From a virus: a DNA stretch of 37,052 nucleotides. The first letter of the stretch is position 1, and the number at the start of each line of letters is the position of its first letter. The notes under the pieces are model-generated. The model had not been told where the DNA came from. It saw only the letters and a program-made list of their open reading frames with translations, and ran no database searches. A program made the position numbers and the translations under genes. Shown in pieces: positions 6,769-14,222 of this stretch. Where the stretch lies: positions 1 through 37,052 of IMG/VR virus record IMGVR_UViG_3300027976_000097; one strand, written 5' to 3'.

Positions 6769-7340
6769 CTATATCCGTAACTAATACCTTCGCAGATTAA
6801 ATTCATCTGCACAGTGATAGCAACTGCATATGCAGTAGCATGACTCTTCTTAAAATAGTACTCGTCACTCTCCGGTTTCATCCACACCTCGTTCATCACC
6901 GTGGTCCACTCTTTCCCAATCAGATAACGTTTCGCAGGGCGAATCATTGCTAAAACTGCCGCTAGTTCTTGTATGCATCTCGGTTTCATCTGTCTGAGGA
7001 TTGAGCCGTGTCCGTTAACGTGAAACAATAGATTGCAAAACTCGTCTTGTTCTAGTAGATCCCATAGTGGTTTAGTCTCCATAAGCTGAGTAAGATGTTC
7101 CTCGTTTTGAACACCTTTATAAATTCCAACATTTAAAAAATCTACTTTAAAGTATCCTGCTTTGTCTGCTTGATCATAAGGTACTGCACACAATGCCTCA
7201 GGCGCACTCATTGGTACTTCGTGCAAGTACACTCCGGTATTATGTTTTACCAATTTACCATTGTCAACACGACTGGCCTTAACATGTTTGAATAATTTTA
7301 AAGCAGCATCACGATCTATAAAGTCTATATCAATATCCAT
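6765..7340 (-). CDS. miniature C-family DNA polymerase (Pol III alpha-like) palm protein
   Basis: The 191-residue product aligns by motif with the palm and following region of bacterial Pol III alpha. MDIDIDFIDR matches PDxDxDF (Asp4/Asp6, the first two catalytic aspartates). HNTGVYLHEVP and AGYFKVDFLNVG (Asp67) match the RNxGVHAGG and KFDFLGL segments (third aspartate). KPRCIQELAAVLAMIRP matches the conserved helix after it, and KKSHATAYAV the KSHAxAYA motif. DnaE itself is over 1,100 residues; PHP, thumb, finger insertions, OB and tau-binding domains are all missing here. Whether it is active is unknown; it may bind DNA or nucleotides, or be a relic. Confidence 0.7.
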   Translation of the reverse strand: MDIDIDFIDRDAALKLFKHVKASRVDNGKLVKHNTGVYLHEVPMSAPEALCAVPYDQADKAGYFKVDFLNVGIYKGVQNEEHLTQLMETKPLWDLLEQDEFCNLLFHVNGHGSILRQMKPRCIQELAAVLAMIRPAKRYLIGKEWTTVMNEVWMKPESDEYYFKKSHATAYAVAITVQMNLICEGISYGYS

Positions 7341-7364
7341 TACTTTCTTTTATTAAATTTACAG

Positions 7365-7393
7365 TTATTGCCATGCCATCTTGAATATGTCAA
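7365..7393 (-). promoter_or_regulatory. weak candidate sigma70-type promoter
   Basis: A perfect TTGACA lies at 7388-7393 (minus strand), with CAATAA 17 bp downstream at 7365-7370. The -10 is poor (it lacks the first T and last T of TATAAT), so this is tentative. It would drive the Pol III-like gene with a leader of about 20 nt. Confidence 0.25.
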
Positions 7394-7401
7394 CCTTAAA
7401 A

Positions 7402-7599
7402 TTAGGCATCTATATTCCATTCTGCATTATAAAGTTTTTTCCATTGCAACGATCCAGCAGTATCGTGAGGCGCATATGCCTCCCCTGTTTCGCGATCAAC
7501 CAGCAACCATTTCGCCGGACATTTAGTTTTAACTATCAACGTAACTGCTTGATCTAATTCTGGTACAGGTGTTCCGTCTTGTAATTTTCGTAGGTTCAT
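7402..7599 (-). CDS. small hypothetical protein
   Basis: A 65-residue protein (MNLRKLQDGTPVPELDQAV...) with a central strand pattern KWLLVDRETGEAYAPHD that looks like one compact beta-rich domain. The start forms an ATGA overlap with the upstream gene, which supports it being translated. No family recognised. Confidence 0.55.
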   Translation of the reverse strand: MNLRKLQDGTPVPELDQAVTLIVKTKCPAKWLLVDRETGEAYAPHDTAGSLQWKKLYNAEWNIDA

Positions 7600-7778
7600 T
7601 GTAATTTAGTTGTTTTAAACAATAACAGAGGAAGTGTTTCTGATAAAAATTCTGCGTATTCTTCTGCGTCGTCTGCATCCGCAAAATTAGAAAATTTAAC
7701 ATAAACACCGGGATCGTTATCAGAAGTAATCATGACTTCTATCTCAATGTCATCACTAGAAATGTATTTTTCTTTCAT
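7596..7778 (-). CDS. small acidic hypothetical protein
   Basis: A 60-residue, strongly acidic protein with MITSDNDPGVYVKFSNF and a helical DADDAEEYAEFLSETL segment. Both ends overlap neighbours by ATGA, so it is an integral part of the operon. No function can be assigned; small acidic early proteins of this kind often bind host or phage enzymes. Confidence 0.55.
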   Translation of the reverse strand: MKEKYISSDDIEIEVMITSDNDPGVYVKFSNFADADDAEEYAEFLSETLPLLLFKTTKLQ

Positions 7779-8458
7779 AATATTTTTGCCTCTTTAATAA
7801 CATCTTTAACAAGTTCTGTGTCGGCTGGCAAAGATTTAAATCTACGCATCCAAAACTGAGGATCAATTATAGGTCCTACAATTTCTAGTTGCTCGTCGTT
7901 CATTTTTTGTAACATTGCCTTACCTTCGCGACTATTTAATAAAATCCAAGGACTAATGATTCCTTCTTTAATATTATGTGTTGCACGATTTAAATTAACA
8001 TAAGCAAAATAATGTTCCCAAGGAGTATTGTTAGTATCACCCCATTCCATCATAGTGGCAATTGTACGCTGTATTGCTCCGTCTGCTGGCTCTATCTTGA
8101 TAAGTTCTTTTGTATAAGTTTCGTACAATTCATCACGGCACCAGTGATCTAATTTAACTCCACTTTTAATCACAAACTCTACAAACTTCTCCGGATATAT
8201 AGGAGCAGTATTAACCATAAAGCTGCCAAACTTTACAAATGCAGTATAATAAGGACTTGATGCAAAGTCGTCAAATGACTTTTGACTTTTCCCCTTTTGC
8301 ACCATTTCATAAAACTTTTGATAAGTCATTAGTCCCATCTGAACGTGCTTTTCGCTCTTACTCAAGTGACGACGCTTCTGCTCACATATATGAACAAACA
8401 GAGTCTTTTCTTTGGCAAATAATTTGCCGCAGTATTCGCACTTATAGTTTAATTGCAT
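7775..8458 (-). CDS. zinc-finger protein, possibly gp59-like helicase loader
   Basis: A 227-residue protein. The N-terminus has a classical C2H2-type finger: CEYCGKLFAKEKTLFVHIC (Cys6, Cys9 and the His/Cys pair), followed by a basic helix. The rest is all-helical with IISPWILLNSREG and FASSPYYTAFVKFGSFM segments, whose pattern I see as loosely similar to T4 gp59 (217 residues), the loader of gp41 helicase. That resemblance is by eye and weak. The ATG at 8458 is used because a longer frame (start 8542) would overlap the upstream gene by 100 nt and precede the zinc finger with non-conserved sequence. The start is preceded by AAGAAG. Confidence 0.55.
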   Translation of the reverse strand: MQLNYKCEYCGKLFAKEKTLFVHICEQKRRHLSKSEKHVQMGLMTYQKFYEMVQKGKSQKSFDDFASSPYYTAFVKFGSFMVNTAPIYPEKFVEFVIKSGVKLDHWCRDELYETYTKELIKIEPADGAIQRTIATMMEWGDTNNTPWEHYFAYVNLNRATHNIKEGIISPWILLNSREGKAMLQKMNDEQLEIVGPIIDPQFWMRRFKSLPADTELVKDVIKEAKIL

Positions 8459-8921
8459 TGACTTCTTTTTTATCCCACCCAAGAGATTCACAATACTGTT
8501 TGATTTCTTTGACTGTGGTAATAACTGCAAGGGTTTCGACATCTGATCTCTTCATGTTAGGAAATAAATTTAATAGGAATTCTTCTTTCTTGTTTTTTTC
8601 TTTCTTTAGAGGAATCCACTTGTGAAAATGTTTCTTCTTTTTTTCATGACTAGTAGCGCACAGGGTCTGCCATTGCAGCTTAGGATGTTGATTTATGTCA
8701 TTCCAGTTTTTATTGTAGTATTCATTTACTGCAAATAGATAATGTTCTTGAATTTCATTATCAGTAGTGTCAACACTACTGATGTAGCGATTTAAATTCC
8801 AAAGATCGCCTTTGATTTCTTTCTGCCCTTCTTCTGACACTGCATCCCACAATTCTTTTAATCCCACATCCACTGCCGGAATCATGTCATTAAAAAGGTC
8901 TACATGTTTATTCTTGCCCAT
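8442..8921 (-). CDS. possible clamp-loader small subunit (gp62-like)
   Basis: A 159-residue protein, mostly helical. The middle has the order LWNLNRYIS ... INQHPKLQWQTLCAT ... KKKKHFHKWIPLKK, which resembles the gp62 sliding-clamp loader signature (N-x-x-LS, then h-x-Y-x-L..., then K-R-[FY]-x-K-W). The C-terminal part is a helical array. In T4 gp62 opens the gp45 clamp with gp44; no gp44 is visible in the window, so this is an inference from motif order only. It overlaps both neighbouring genes by 14-17 nt. Confidence 0.45.
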   Translation of the reverse strand: MGKNKHVDLFNDMIPAVDVGLKELWDAVSEEGQKEIKGDLWNLNRYISSVDTTDNEIQEHYLFAVNEYYNKNWNDINQHPKLQWQTLCATSHEKKKKHFHKWIPLKKEKNKKEEFLLNLFPNMKRSDVETLAVITTVKEIKQYCESLGWDKKEVNAIKL

Positions 8922-9189
8922 TTTGTTTGTCTCTACTTAGATGATATAGTATTTTAACACGATCGAGAGCTTCTTGTAAAGTAGGATCTGTCCGAGAAGC
9001 TCTGCGGATTTCACCCCACAATTTATCATCCATTATATGATTGTGTAACGGACGACCGTCTGAAGTTCTAGGATCGTAATCCCAACCAACTTCTACTCGT
9101 GTGCCTGGTTCTGAACCAAATTCTCTAGCATATGTTATGCCATTAGCACGTTCGTAGATAAGACTAGCGTTTGTTTTTAGTGTTCCCAT
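8908..9189 (-). CDS. conserved-type hypothetical protein
   Basis: A 93-residue protein starting MGTLKTNASLIYERANGITY and containing REFGSEPGTRVEVGWDYDPR. No domain named; the pattern ERANG-x-x-YAREFG looks conserved from memory of related phages. The ATG at 9189 is chosen because AGGA lies 10 nt upstream, whereas the ATG at 9198 follows that AGGA almost directly. It overlaps the cupin gene upstream. Confidence 0.55.
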   Translation of the reverse strand: MGTLKTNASLIYERANGITYAREFGSEPGTRVEVGWDYDPRTSDGRPLHNHIMDDKLWGEIRRASRTDPTLQEALDRVKILYHLSRDKQNGQE

Positions 9190-9532
9190 CTTTTGCATGT
9201 CCTACAGTTTCTCTTTCAATATCGTCGTGATCAAATTCTGCCCAATACAATTCAAATGCCACTGTGTCTTTTACTGCTTCAAATTGATGATATTCACCTG
9301 GAGCAACTTTGGTATATTGGCCGGCAGTTAATACTGTTTCGTCAATTAGATTGTAGTTGTTCTTCCACACTCGAATAATCATTTCACCTGACTCTACAAA
9401 GAAGCCATTCCATTTGTATTTGTGTCGATGCTTTGAGCATACGCCGCCTGCCGACGCTTCAATACGGTGAAATTCTAATACACCGTTTGCTTCGAGGAGT
9501 TCTGTAGCTCCCCACACTTTGCCTGCTTTCAT
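9164..9532 (-). CDS. cupin-fold protein (sugar-isomerase-like single domain)
   Basis: A 122-residue single-domain cupin. Motif 1 is CSKHRHKYKWNGFFVESGEMII (metal-binding His of H-x-H with a downstream Glu), and motif 2 is TKVAPGEYHQFEA (P-G-x-x-H). This is the RmlC/mannose-6-phosphate-isomerase-type barrel; substrate unknown. A clear AAGGAG lies 7 nt before the ATG, and the start overlaps the upstream stop (ATGA). A second cupin occurs as the C-terminal domain of the fusion protein at 23279-24028. Confidence 0.75.
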   Translation of the reverse strand: MKAGKVWGATELLEANGVLEFHRIEASAGGVCSKHRHKYKWNGFFVESGEMIIRVWKNNYNLIDETVLTAGQYTKVAPGEYHQFEAVKDTVAFELYWAEFDHDDIERETVGHAKDGNTKNKR

Positions 9533-9744
9533 TTTGTTCTCCTTAATTCATATAATAAAAATTCTGCCGGGTCACACCAATACGTTTCATATATCGCATC
9601 GCCAGGGCCAGTTAGTATTGTATATATTACTCGACACCGTTTAAGCCATAATTTCTTTCCACTGAGATAACACCGTCTAGGAAGCAGTGATGTTTTTACT
9701 TCGCTAGATATTCTCCGGTGATCAACCATATATGATTGAGGCAT
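9529..9744 (-). CDS. small hypothetical protein with paired cysteines
   Basis: A 71-residue basic protein with CYLSGKKLWLKRCRVIY and YWCDPAEFLLYELRR. The spaced cysteines and the aromatic/basic pattern look like a small nucleic-acid-binding or metal-binding domain, but I do not recognise it. The start overlaps the upstream stop (TAATG); a second ATG five codons in is possible. Confidence 0.5.
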   Translation of the reverse strand: MPQSYMVDHRRISSEVKTSLLPRRCYLSGKKLWLKRCRVIYTILTGPGDAIYETYWCDPAEFLLYELRRTK

Positions 9745-10250
9745 TAGAGTAATTTGTGCAGTTGAACAATCTCGCTCTGACGACTAACTTCTTTTACAAA
9801 ATATACACACGGCGGATTTGGGCCGTCGTGTAAAGGAACTGTGAGTAACTGTCCGTTCTTCATCTTTGGGAAATACCAGCGCACGTCTTGAAAAATATTA
9901 ACAATTTCAATAGGTAAAAACTCTACTCTAAATCCTTTAATAGGGTTAAACACTAGTGCATCAAACCCACGTTCATTGATGCTGGTTAGGGGCAGCACTT
10001 CGGGATCTTGTCCGCACATCTGATCACCTACTACCATGCACCAGTCTAATGGCATTTGCACTTCGTACTTGCCTACTTTTAATAAAATTGCAGGACTGTT
10101 AAATGACTCTAAAAATATCAGCGGCATAAAAAAGAAATCAGGCTCTTGCGGATTACTGTTATCTAGCACACTGAATCTTGTGTCTTCGTCAACCTCATCG
10201 GGCAATTCGTTTAAATCAAATGCTTTATTTTCTAATGTTAAAATCTTCAT
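9744..10250 (-). CDS. conserved-type hypothetical protein downstream of uvsW
   Basis: A 168-residue protein with characteristic late segments VRWYFPKMKNGQLLTVPLHD and PPCVYFVKEVSRQSEIVQLH, probably a single alpha/beta domain. I do not recognise its family. It is translationally coupled to the C-terminal half of UvsW (ATGA) with AAGG in the right position. Confidence 0.55.
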   Translation of the reverse strand: MKILTLENKAFDLNELPDEVDEDTRFSVLDNSNPQEPDFFFMPLIFLESFNSPAILLKVGKYEVQMPLDWCMVVGDQMCGQDPEVLPLTSINERGFDALVFNPIKGFRVEFLPIEIVNIFQDVRWYFPKMKNGQLLTVPLHDGPNPPCVYFVKEVSRQSEIVQLHKLL

Positions 10251-11083
10251 ATACTTACCTTGGTGATTGTAAAAGGATATTTTGCATCCTTGTAAAACTT
10301 TTTTCTTTCTGTTAAATGTCGCTTAGAATATTTGCATGCTGATGTAATGTCCCATATTTCTACTGAGTCTTTGTCTTGTGCTTTTCTAATACCTCGCCCA
10401 ATACTTTGTATAACTCGGACAAAGCTCTTTCCGGGCTCCAAAAGAACCAGATTAAAAATACGAGGGATATTAATACCCACAGCGGCCACACCATAAGTCG
10501 CCACAATAATCTTGTCATCACTTGTTTTAATTTCGTCATATTCTTCTTTCCTGTCGTCCAACTTCATGCCGCCTGAAACAAATACCGCCTGAGGCAAGCG
10601 CTCTATTAATTTATTTCCTGTGTCAATTCTATTGATCAACACTAGTGTATTTCCACTTAGACTAAGTTCTTGAATCTTATTTGCTATCCAAGTTAATCTG
10701 CTGTCATCAGTGACTAAGAATTTGTACTCATCTGCAAAACTGGTAAACACCTGCACTTCGTTAGTTTGTAGCACATTGATATTCAATTGTGCCAACACGC
10801 CTTTTTCCTGTAGGTCATGCGCACTTACTTGATTGATCACCGGACCGATGCTGGCAAGGATACCTTGAAATTCCCAATTCTCTTTAGGAACAGTTCCTGT
10901 TAATCCCCAACGAATAGGACAGTTTTTAAAGTTTTGTGTCAGCAGTTTGGTCAAGACCTCAGCCTTGGCTTGATGGCAATTGGATACTACTGCACCTGCA
11001 ACAACATAATTATGATCATTTTCTACATGCAGATTATAAACTTTATTAGGCTTGCTGATTTCTGTTCTAATTTTTAATTTCAT
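10247..11083 (-). CDS. uvsW: UvsW helicase C-terminal half with C-intein
   Basis: The 278-residue product starts with a 35-residue C-intein (residues 1-35, MKLKIRTEIS... ending VENDHNYVVAG-AVVSN) followed by extein Cys36, giving CHQAKAEVLTKLL. The extein holds the rest of the DExH box region, TGTV (motif III), VLINRIDT, VATYGVAAVGINIP and VIQSIGRGIRK (motif VI). Penultimate intein residue is Ser, not the usual His, with a terminal Asn and a +1 Cys. Joined to the N-terminal half, UvsW would be 484 residues (T4 UvsW is about 500). In T4, UvsW remodels branched DNA and R-loops. The ATG at 11083 starts the C-intein; a longer frame (from 11119) is not needed. Confidence 0.9.
   Translation of the reverse strand: MKLKIRTEISKPNKVYNLHVENDHNYVVAGAVVSNCHQAKAEVLTKLLTQNFKNCPIRWGLTGTVPKENWEFQGILASIGPVINQVSAHDLQEKGVLAQLNINVLQTNEVQVFTSFADEYKFLVTDDSRLTWIANKIQELSLSGNTLVLINRIDTGNKLIERLPQAVFVSGGMKLDDRKEEYDEIKTSDDKIIVATYGVAAVGINIPRIFNLVLLEPGKSFVRVIQSIGRGIRKAQDKDSVEIWDITSACKYSKRHLTERKKFYKDAKYPFTITKVSI
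10979..11083 (-). other. C-terminal half of split intein (UvsW)
   Basis: Thirty-five residues, a usual C-intein length, with block F (KVYNLHVENDHNYVVAG) and block G (AVVSN) followed by Cys+1. It reconstitutes with the N-intein at 12000-12290 and splices the two UvsW halves exactly inside the DExH motif (...IIVDE | CHQAK). Confidence 0.88.
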
Positions 11084-11969
11084 AAATTTTCTTAATTTTT
11101 TTAGAGGTCTTAATATCAAATTTGCTGTAATCTATATTGATAGGACGTGACCGAAACCACTCTTTATCTACTATCAGTATAGCATAATTGTTTGTAGTTG
11201 CCCAACCAGTTAGTGCATTTATTTTTGCATTAAATTTGTCTCCCACGCATAGCTCACGCGGCTTGACTTCAATTACTAATTTATTAACATTATCAATAAA
11301 ATCTACAATATAAATTTTATTTTTCCCGTCTAACATATATTCAATTCTAAATTTTTCGTATTCTGCAACAGGATTAATATATTGATACAACGCCTCCCAG
11401 CTTGATCTATATTTTTTACCATTATATTCCGCATCCCAATGAGTATTTCTATTATTAGAATTTGGAGTAAATGTTCCTGCTAATATCATAGCATGCATCA
11501 ACTGAGATTTTTCTTGTTTTTTTTCAGCTGACATAACGGTGCCATACATTCCGTTCCGTTCCCCTTGATTTTTTTCACTAATTTTTCGTTTTGTAGCATC
11601 AGAGCACGGAGAAGAATATGGATAACTTCCTTTAAGTCCTTTGCTCCATGGAACACCTGTATTCAAGTTCTTTTTTAATTTCTCACCATGGATACGTTGG
11701 CAAGCAAATCCGCCTATTGCGCTAAGGTATGATTTGATATCTTTTTCAGAAACGCTGCCATTTAACAATTGATCAATTGAAGTTACCCATTTATCGGTAT
11801 TTGTACTTAATACTCGTTTTTTAAAACGTGTAAAATTACTATCAGTTAGTACGTCGCCCGTTGATAAAGTTAATGTTTGTTTTCCGTATTCCACAACCCG
11901 AGTGTGCTGTTGAGCCGTTATCAATGCATGATTTAATCTGTTAATCCATTCTTTGTATGTAATTTTCAT
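11067..11969 (-). CDS. free-standing PD-(D/E)xK/Vsr-like homing endonuclease between uvsW halves
   Basis: A 300-residue protein placed between the two uvsW pieces. The N-terminal half is basic and helical with NUMOD3-like elements (GERNGMYGTVMSAEKK). The C-terminal half has KYRSSWEALYQYINP, a GKNKIYIVDFIDN strand with an Asp, and KLVIEVKPRE (E-x-K). This resembles the catalytic core of the Vsr/PD-(D/E)xK endonuclease family described between split-intein genes ('fractured genes'). The ATG at 11969 has AGAGG 7 nt upstream. A CATAAATA late box lies 24 nt before it, so it has its own late transcript. Confidence 0.75.
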   Translation of the reverse strand: MKITYKEWINRLNHALITAQQHTRVVEYGKQTLTLSTGDVLTDSNFTRFKKRVLSTNTDKWVTSIDQLLNGSVSEKDIKSYLSAIGGFACQRIHGEKLKKNLNTGVPWSKGLKGSYPYSSPCSDATKRKISEKNQGERNGMYGTVMSAEKKQEKSQLMHAMILAGTFTPNSNNRNTHWDAEYNGKKYRSSWEALYQYINPVAEYEKFRIEYMLDGKNKIYIVDFIDNVNKLVIEVKPRELCVGDKFNAKINALTGWATTNNYAILIVDKEWFRSRPINIDYSKFDIKTSKKIKKIYEIKN

Positions 11970-11993
11970 AAACACCTCTGCGTTAGTTATATG

Positions 11994-12001
11994 TATTTAT
12001 G
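11994..12001 (-). promoter_or_regulatory. late-promoter box CATAAATA for the uvsW-embedded endonuclease
   Basis: The minus strand reads CATAAATA, 24 nt before the endonuclease ATG, and the TAA within the box is the stop codon of the uvsW N-terminal gene. It separates expression of the endonuclease (late) from that of uvsW (early operon). Confidence 0.5.
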
Positions 12002-13013
12002 TTTTATTTACAATTTCGTGATGATCTGATAATTCGTCTGCACGACACCATCCTAAATTAGTAAGAAATTTATGATTACCAGTAACTTGTATTTTTGATC
12101 CGTTATCAAATTCAAGCTCATACATTTTTTCGCTATTAGTATTTGTCAGATTTACATGCGAGTTTACAACTGTATCAATTTTAAACTGTTTAGTTTTCTC
12201 GGAATAGTTAATAACCGTATCGCCAATGCCTATATGCTTGATAGCTACATACCCGGATGGGGTTAATACTAACGCATCTCCGTCAAAGCATTCGTCTACG
12301 ATGATTGCGACTGCACCTTCACAAAATTCTGCTAATGACAGTGTTGCATCATCAAAACCTTTCTTGTCGAGCACGTTAAGGCTTTGCCAAGTACAAATTG
12401 TATGCGTCTTGTTTAATTCTTTACGATCACCAAAGTATACACCTACATCTAACCCAAGATTTCGATAATCTTCTTCTGTCTGTACCACAAGACTTTTATT
12501 AGGTACAATAACCATTGTACGTCCATACGGCTCGCACAAGTGGCTCAATGTTGCTGTGGTGATTGTCTTGCCGGCACCTGTTGCTACTTCTTGCAAACTC
12601 TGTGGATGTTCTTGAAATTTGTTTACAACATCAAACTGATAGTCGCGCAGAACAATCGGCTGACCTTCTGCTGGATGACCTTTAGGCCAAGTCTTGCCTC
12701 TATCCGCCCAGTAGTTTTCTGTTACTGGTGCAAACTTAATACTATGATGTTCACGTAGATCTTCAACATCGATTTCGTATCCAGCTTCTTCTATGATGGG
12801 TAATATGACATCCAAGTGTGCAAGATAACCAGTACCACCAATACTAAAATAAGTTTTAGTCCCATCCCATCTCCCTAGTTTATATGAAGGCATGTGTCGT
12901 GCATATGGCAGATCAAATTTTAATTTGTTTACAATCTTCCGCCGCGTTTCTACACTAAGTCCGTCTACTTTTATGTTTACTTCATCTTTAATTGTTAGTT
13001 TACAACTCGACAA
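11997..13013 (-). CDS. uvsW: UvsW helicase N-terminal half with N-intein
   Basis: A 338-residue product. Residues 1-241 are UvsW: an N-terminal DNA-binding domain (YKLGRWDGTKTYF), the ATGAGKT Walker A (144-150) in QEVATGAGKTITTATL, motif Ia VIVPNKSLV, and the start of motif II (IIVDE at 237-241). At Cys242 an N-intein begins: CFDGDALVLTPSGYVAIKHI with block B NHKFLT, 97 residues to the stop. Translation appears to start at TTG (13013), with AGAGG 8 nt upstream and a 14-nt overlap with the upstream gene; no useful ATG exists before residue 41. Confidence 0.9.
   Translation of the reverse strand: MSSCKLTIKDEVNIKVDGLSVETRRKIVNKLKFDLPYARHMPSYKLGRWDGTKTYFSIGGTGYLAHLDVILPIIEEAGYEIDVEDLREHHSIKFAPVTENYWADRGKTWPKGHPAEGQPIVLRDYQFDVVNKFQEHPQSLQEVATGAGKTITTATLSHLCEPYGRTMVIVPNKSLVVQTEEDYRNLGLDVGVYFGDRKELNKTHTICTWQSLNVLDKKGFDDATLSLAEFCEGAVAIIVDECFDGDALVLTPSGYVAIKHIGIGDTVINYSEKTKQFKIDTVVNSHVNLTNTNSEKMYELEFDNGSKIQVTGNHKFLTNLGWCRADELSDHHEIVNKT
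12000..12290 (-). other. N-terminal half of split intein (UvsW)
   Basis: Ninety-seven residues beginning Cys1-Phe-Asp-Gly-Asp, with block A and block B (GNHKFLT). This is a usual N-intein length, unlike the gp17 split intein. It ends at the gene's stop codon; the splice partner is at 10979-11083. Confidence 0.88.
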
Positions 13014-14187
13014 TTTTATATCCTCTTTGTTCGGTTGGTTTTGTATTACCTAGGTATATTACAACAGGGTGACTGTTAAACCAATCTCGTGTCATAACAT
13101 TTGTCTGTGGATAAATGTTATTTGTAATTAATAGTGTAACATCATGCGGATCTTTAAACAACCACTTTGCTGGTTTAGATTCAAAAATTAGGATCTTTCC
13201 GGTTTCAACTTTGCCACCTACACCTGCAAGTTTAATCCATTCGTTGATACCAAATTTACCATCTTTTCCTTCTCTGAAACAGACTTTGATCTCATCTCGT
13301 GATACCAGCATGCGATCTGCTTCTGCAACAAAGTTTTGTAACCATTCTAATGTATTACTGGAACGATCTAATATAATACAAACTCGTTCTTTAAGTTGAT
13401 TATAAATTCTAAAAAACATGCTGTAGTCTTTAATCCAAAATGTATTTTCAGGAGCTGCTGCAATTTGTTCTACAGTTCCTGTTTCCGCACCCTTGTATAA
13501 GTAACCCATTGATTTTGCCAACAGCAAGTTCTTAGCATAGCTACTGCACTTGTGTTCTGAATAATAATTCTCTGCATCTTCCGGAGCATTAACTAGTTCA
13601 AGACCGCTAAAGCTCCAGCGAGAATATGGAACAATGTCGTCGGCATTAGCCCAAATTTCTTCTACTTCTGACACCACACTCATGAAACTATCATCAATTT
13701 CGAAATTATGTTTAACAGCAAATTCGTACAGAGTAATCAAATTAAATTCGTAAAATTCTAATCTTCTAATTCTGTTTTCAGGATCCCAAGTACTTGCCTT
13801 ACGATTACCTGTCGACTGAGCTGTCTCAATTTCTGTTTCAAATTCTTTTTTTAATTGATATGGAAATTTTATGCAAATTTCTAATTTGCCTTCAACTTCT
13901 TCTACATATATTTTTTTACTTAAATCAAGTTCTCTAAATGGTAATTTCCATTTTAATGCTTTGATATTTTCTCGATAATCGATGCCTGCATCAGCTGATG
14001 CATTTTTATACTTGTCTAATAATTTTGTAATGTAATTGGCTTGATTTTTTGTCAGTGGCTCGGCTAAAGATATTTTTGAGTAAAAATTTTGGATAGGCAA
14101 CACATCTTGATGTTGTACAGAAATTGCATTTGTACACACAAGAAGGTAAAGTTGAGAAAGAATGTCTTCAGCATATAATGATAGCAT
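13000..14187 (-). CDS. conserved-type protein upstream of uvsW, unknown function
   Basis: A 395-residue protein and first gene of the uvsW operon. Segments such as STWDPENRIRRLEFYEFN and KVCFREGKDGKFGINEWI suggest a nucleic-acid-processing or helicase-associated protein; the first resembles the WxxxxxRW-type element of some helicase accessory (HARP-like) domains, but this is weak. There is no Walker A. It begins directly behind a near-perfect sigma70 promoter and overlaps uvsW by 14 nt, so it is probably made early together with UvsW. The product's C-terminus is a Rossmann-like strand/helix series. Confidence 0.5.
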   Translation of the reverse strand: MLSLYAEDILSQLYLLVCTNAISVQHQDVLPIQNFYSKISLAEPLTKNQANYITKLLDKYKNASADAGIDYRENIKALKWKLPFRELDLSKKIYVEEVEGKLEICIKFPYQLKKEFETEIETAQSTGNRKASTWDPENRIRRLEFYEFNLITLYEFAVKHNFEIDDSFMSVVSEVEEIWANADDIVPYSRWSFSGLELVNAPEDAENYYSEHKCSSYAKNLLLAKSMGYLYKGAETGTVEQIAAAPENTFWIKDYSMFFRIYNQLKERVCIILDRSSNTLEWLQNFVAEADRMLVSRDEIKVCFREGKDGKFGINEWIKLAGVGGKVETGKILIFESKPAKWLFKDPHDVTLLITNNIYPQTNVMTRDWFNSHPVVIYLGNTKPTEQRGYKIVEL

Positions 14188-14193
14188 GCATTA

Positions 14194-14222
14194 ATTATAC
14201 TACCTTCGACGGTCAATGTCAA
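14194..14222 (-). promoter_or_regulatory. strong sigma70-type early promoter (uvsW operon)
   Basis: TTGACA at 14217-14222, exactly 17 bp of spacer, TATAAT at 14194-14199 (minus strand). The -10 ends 6 nt before the ATG of the 395-residue protein. The sequence around it (TATAATTAAT-NN-ATG) is nearly identical to that of the primase promoter. There is no room for a Shine-Dalgarno sequence. Confidence 0.8.
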
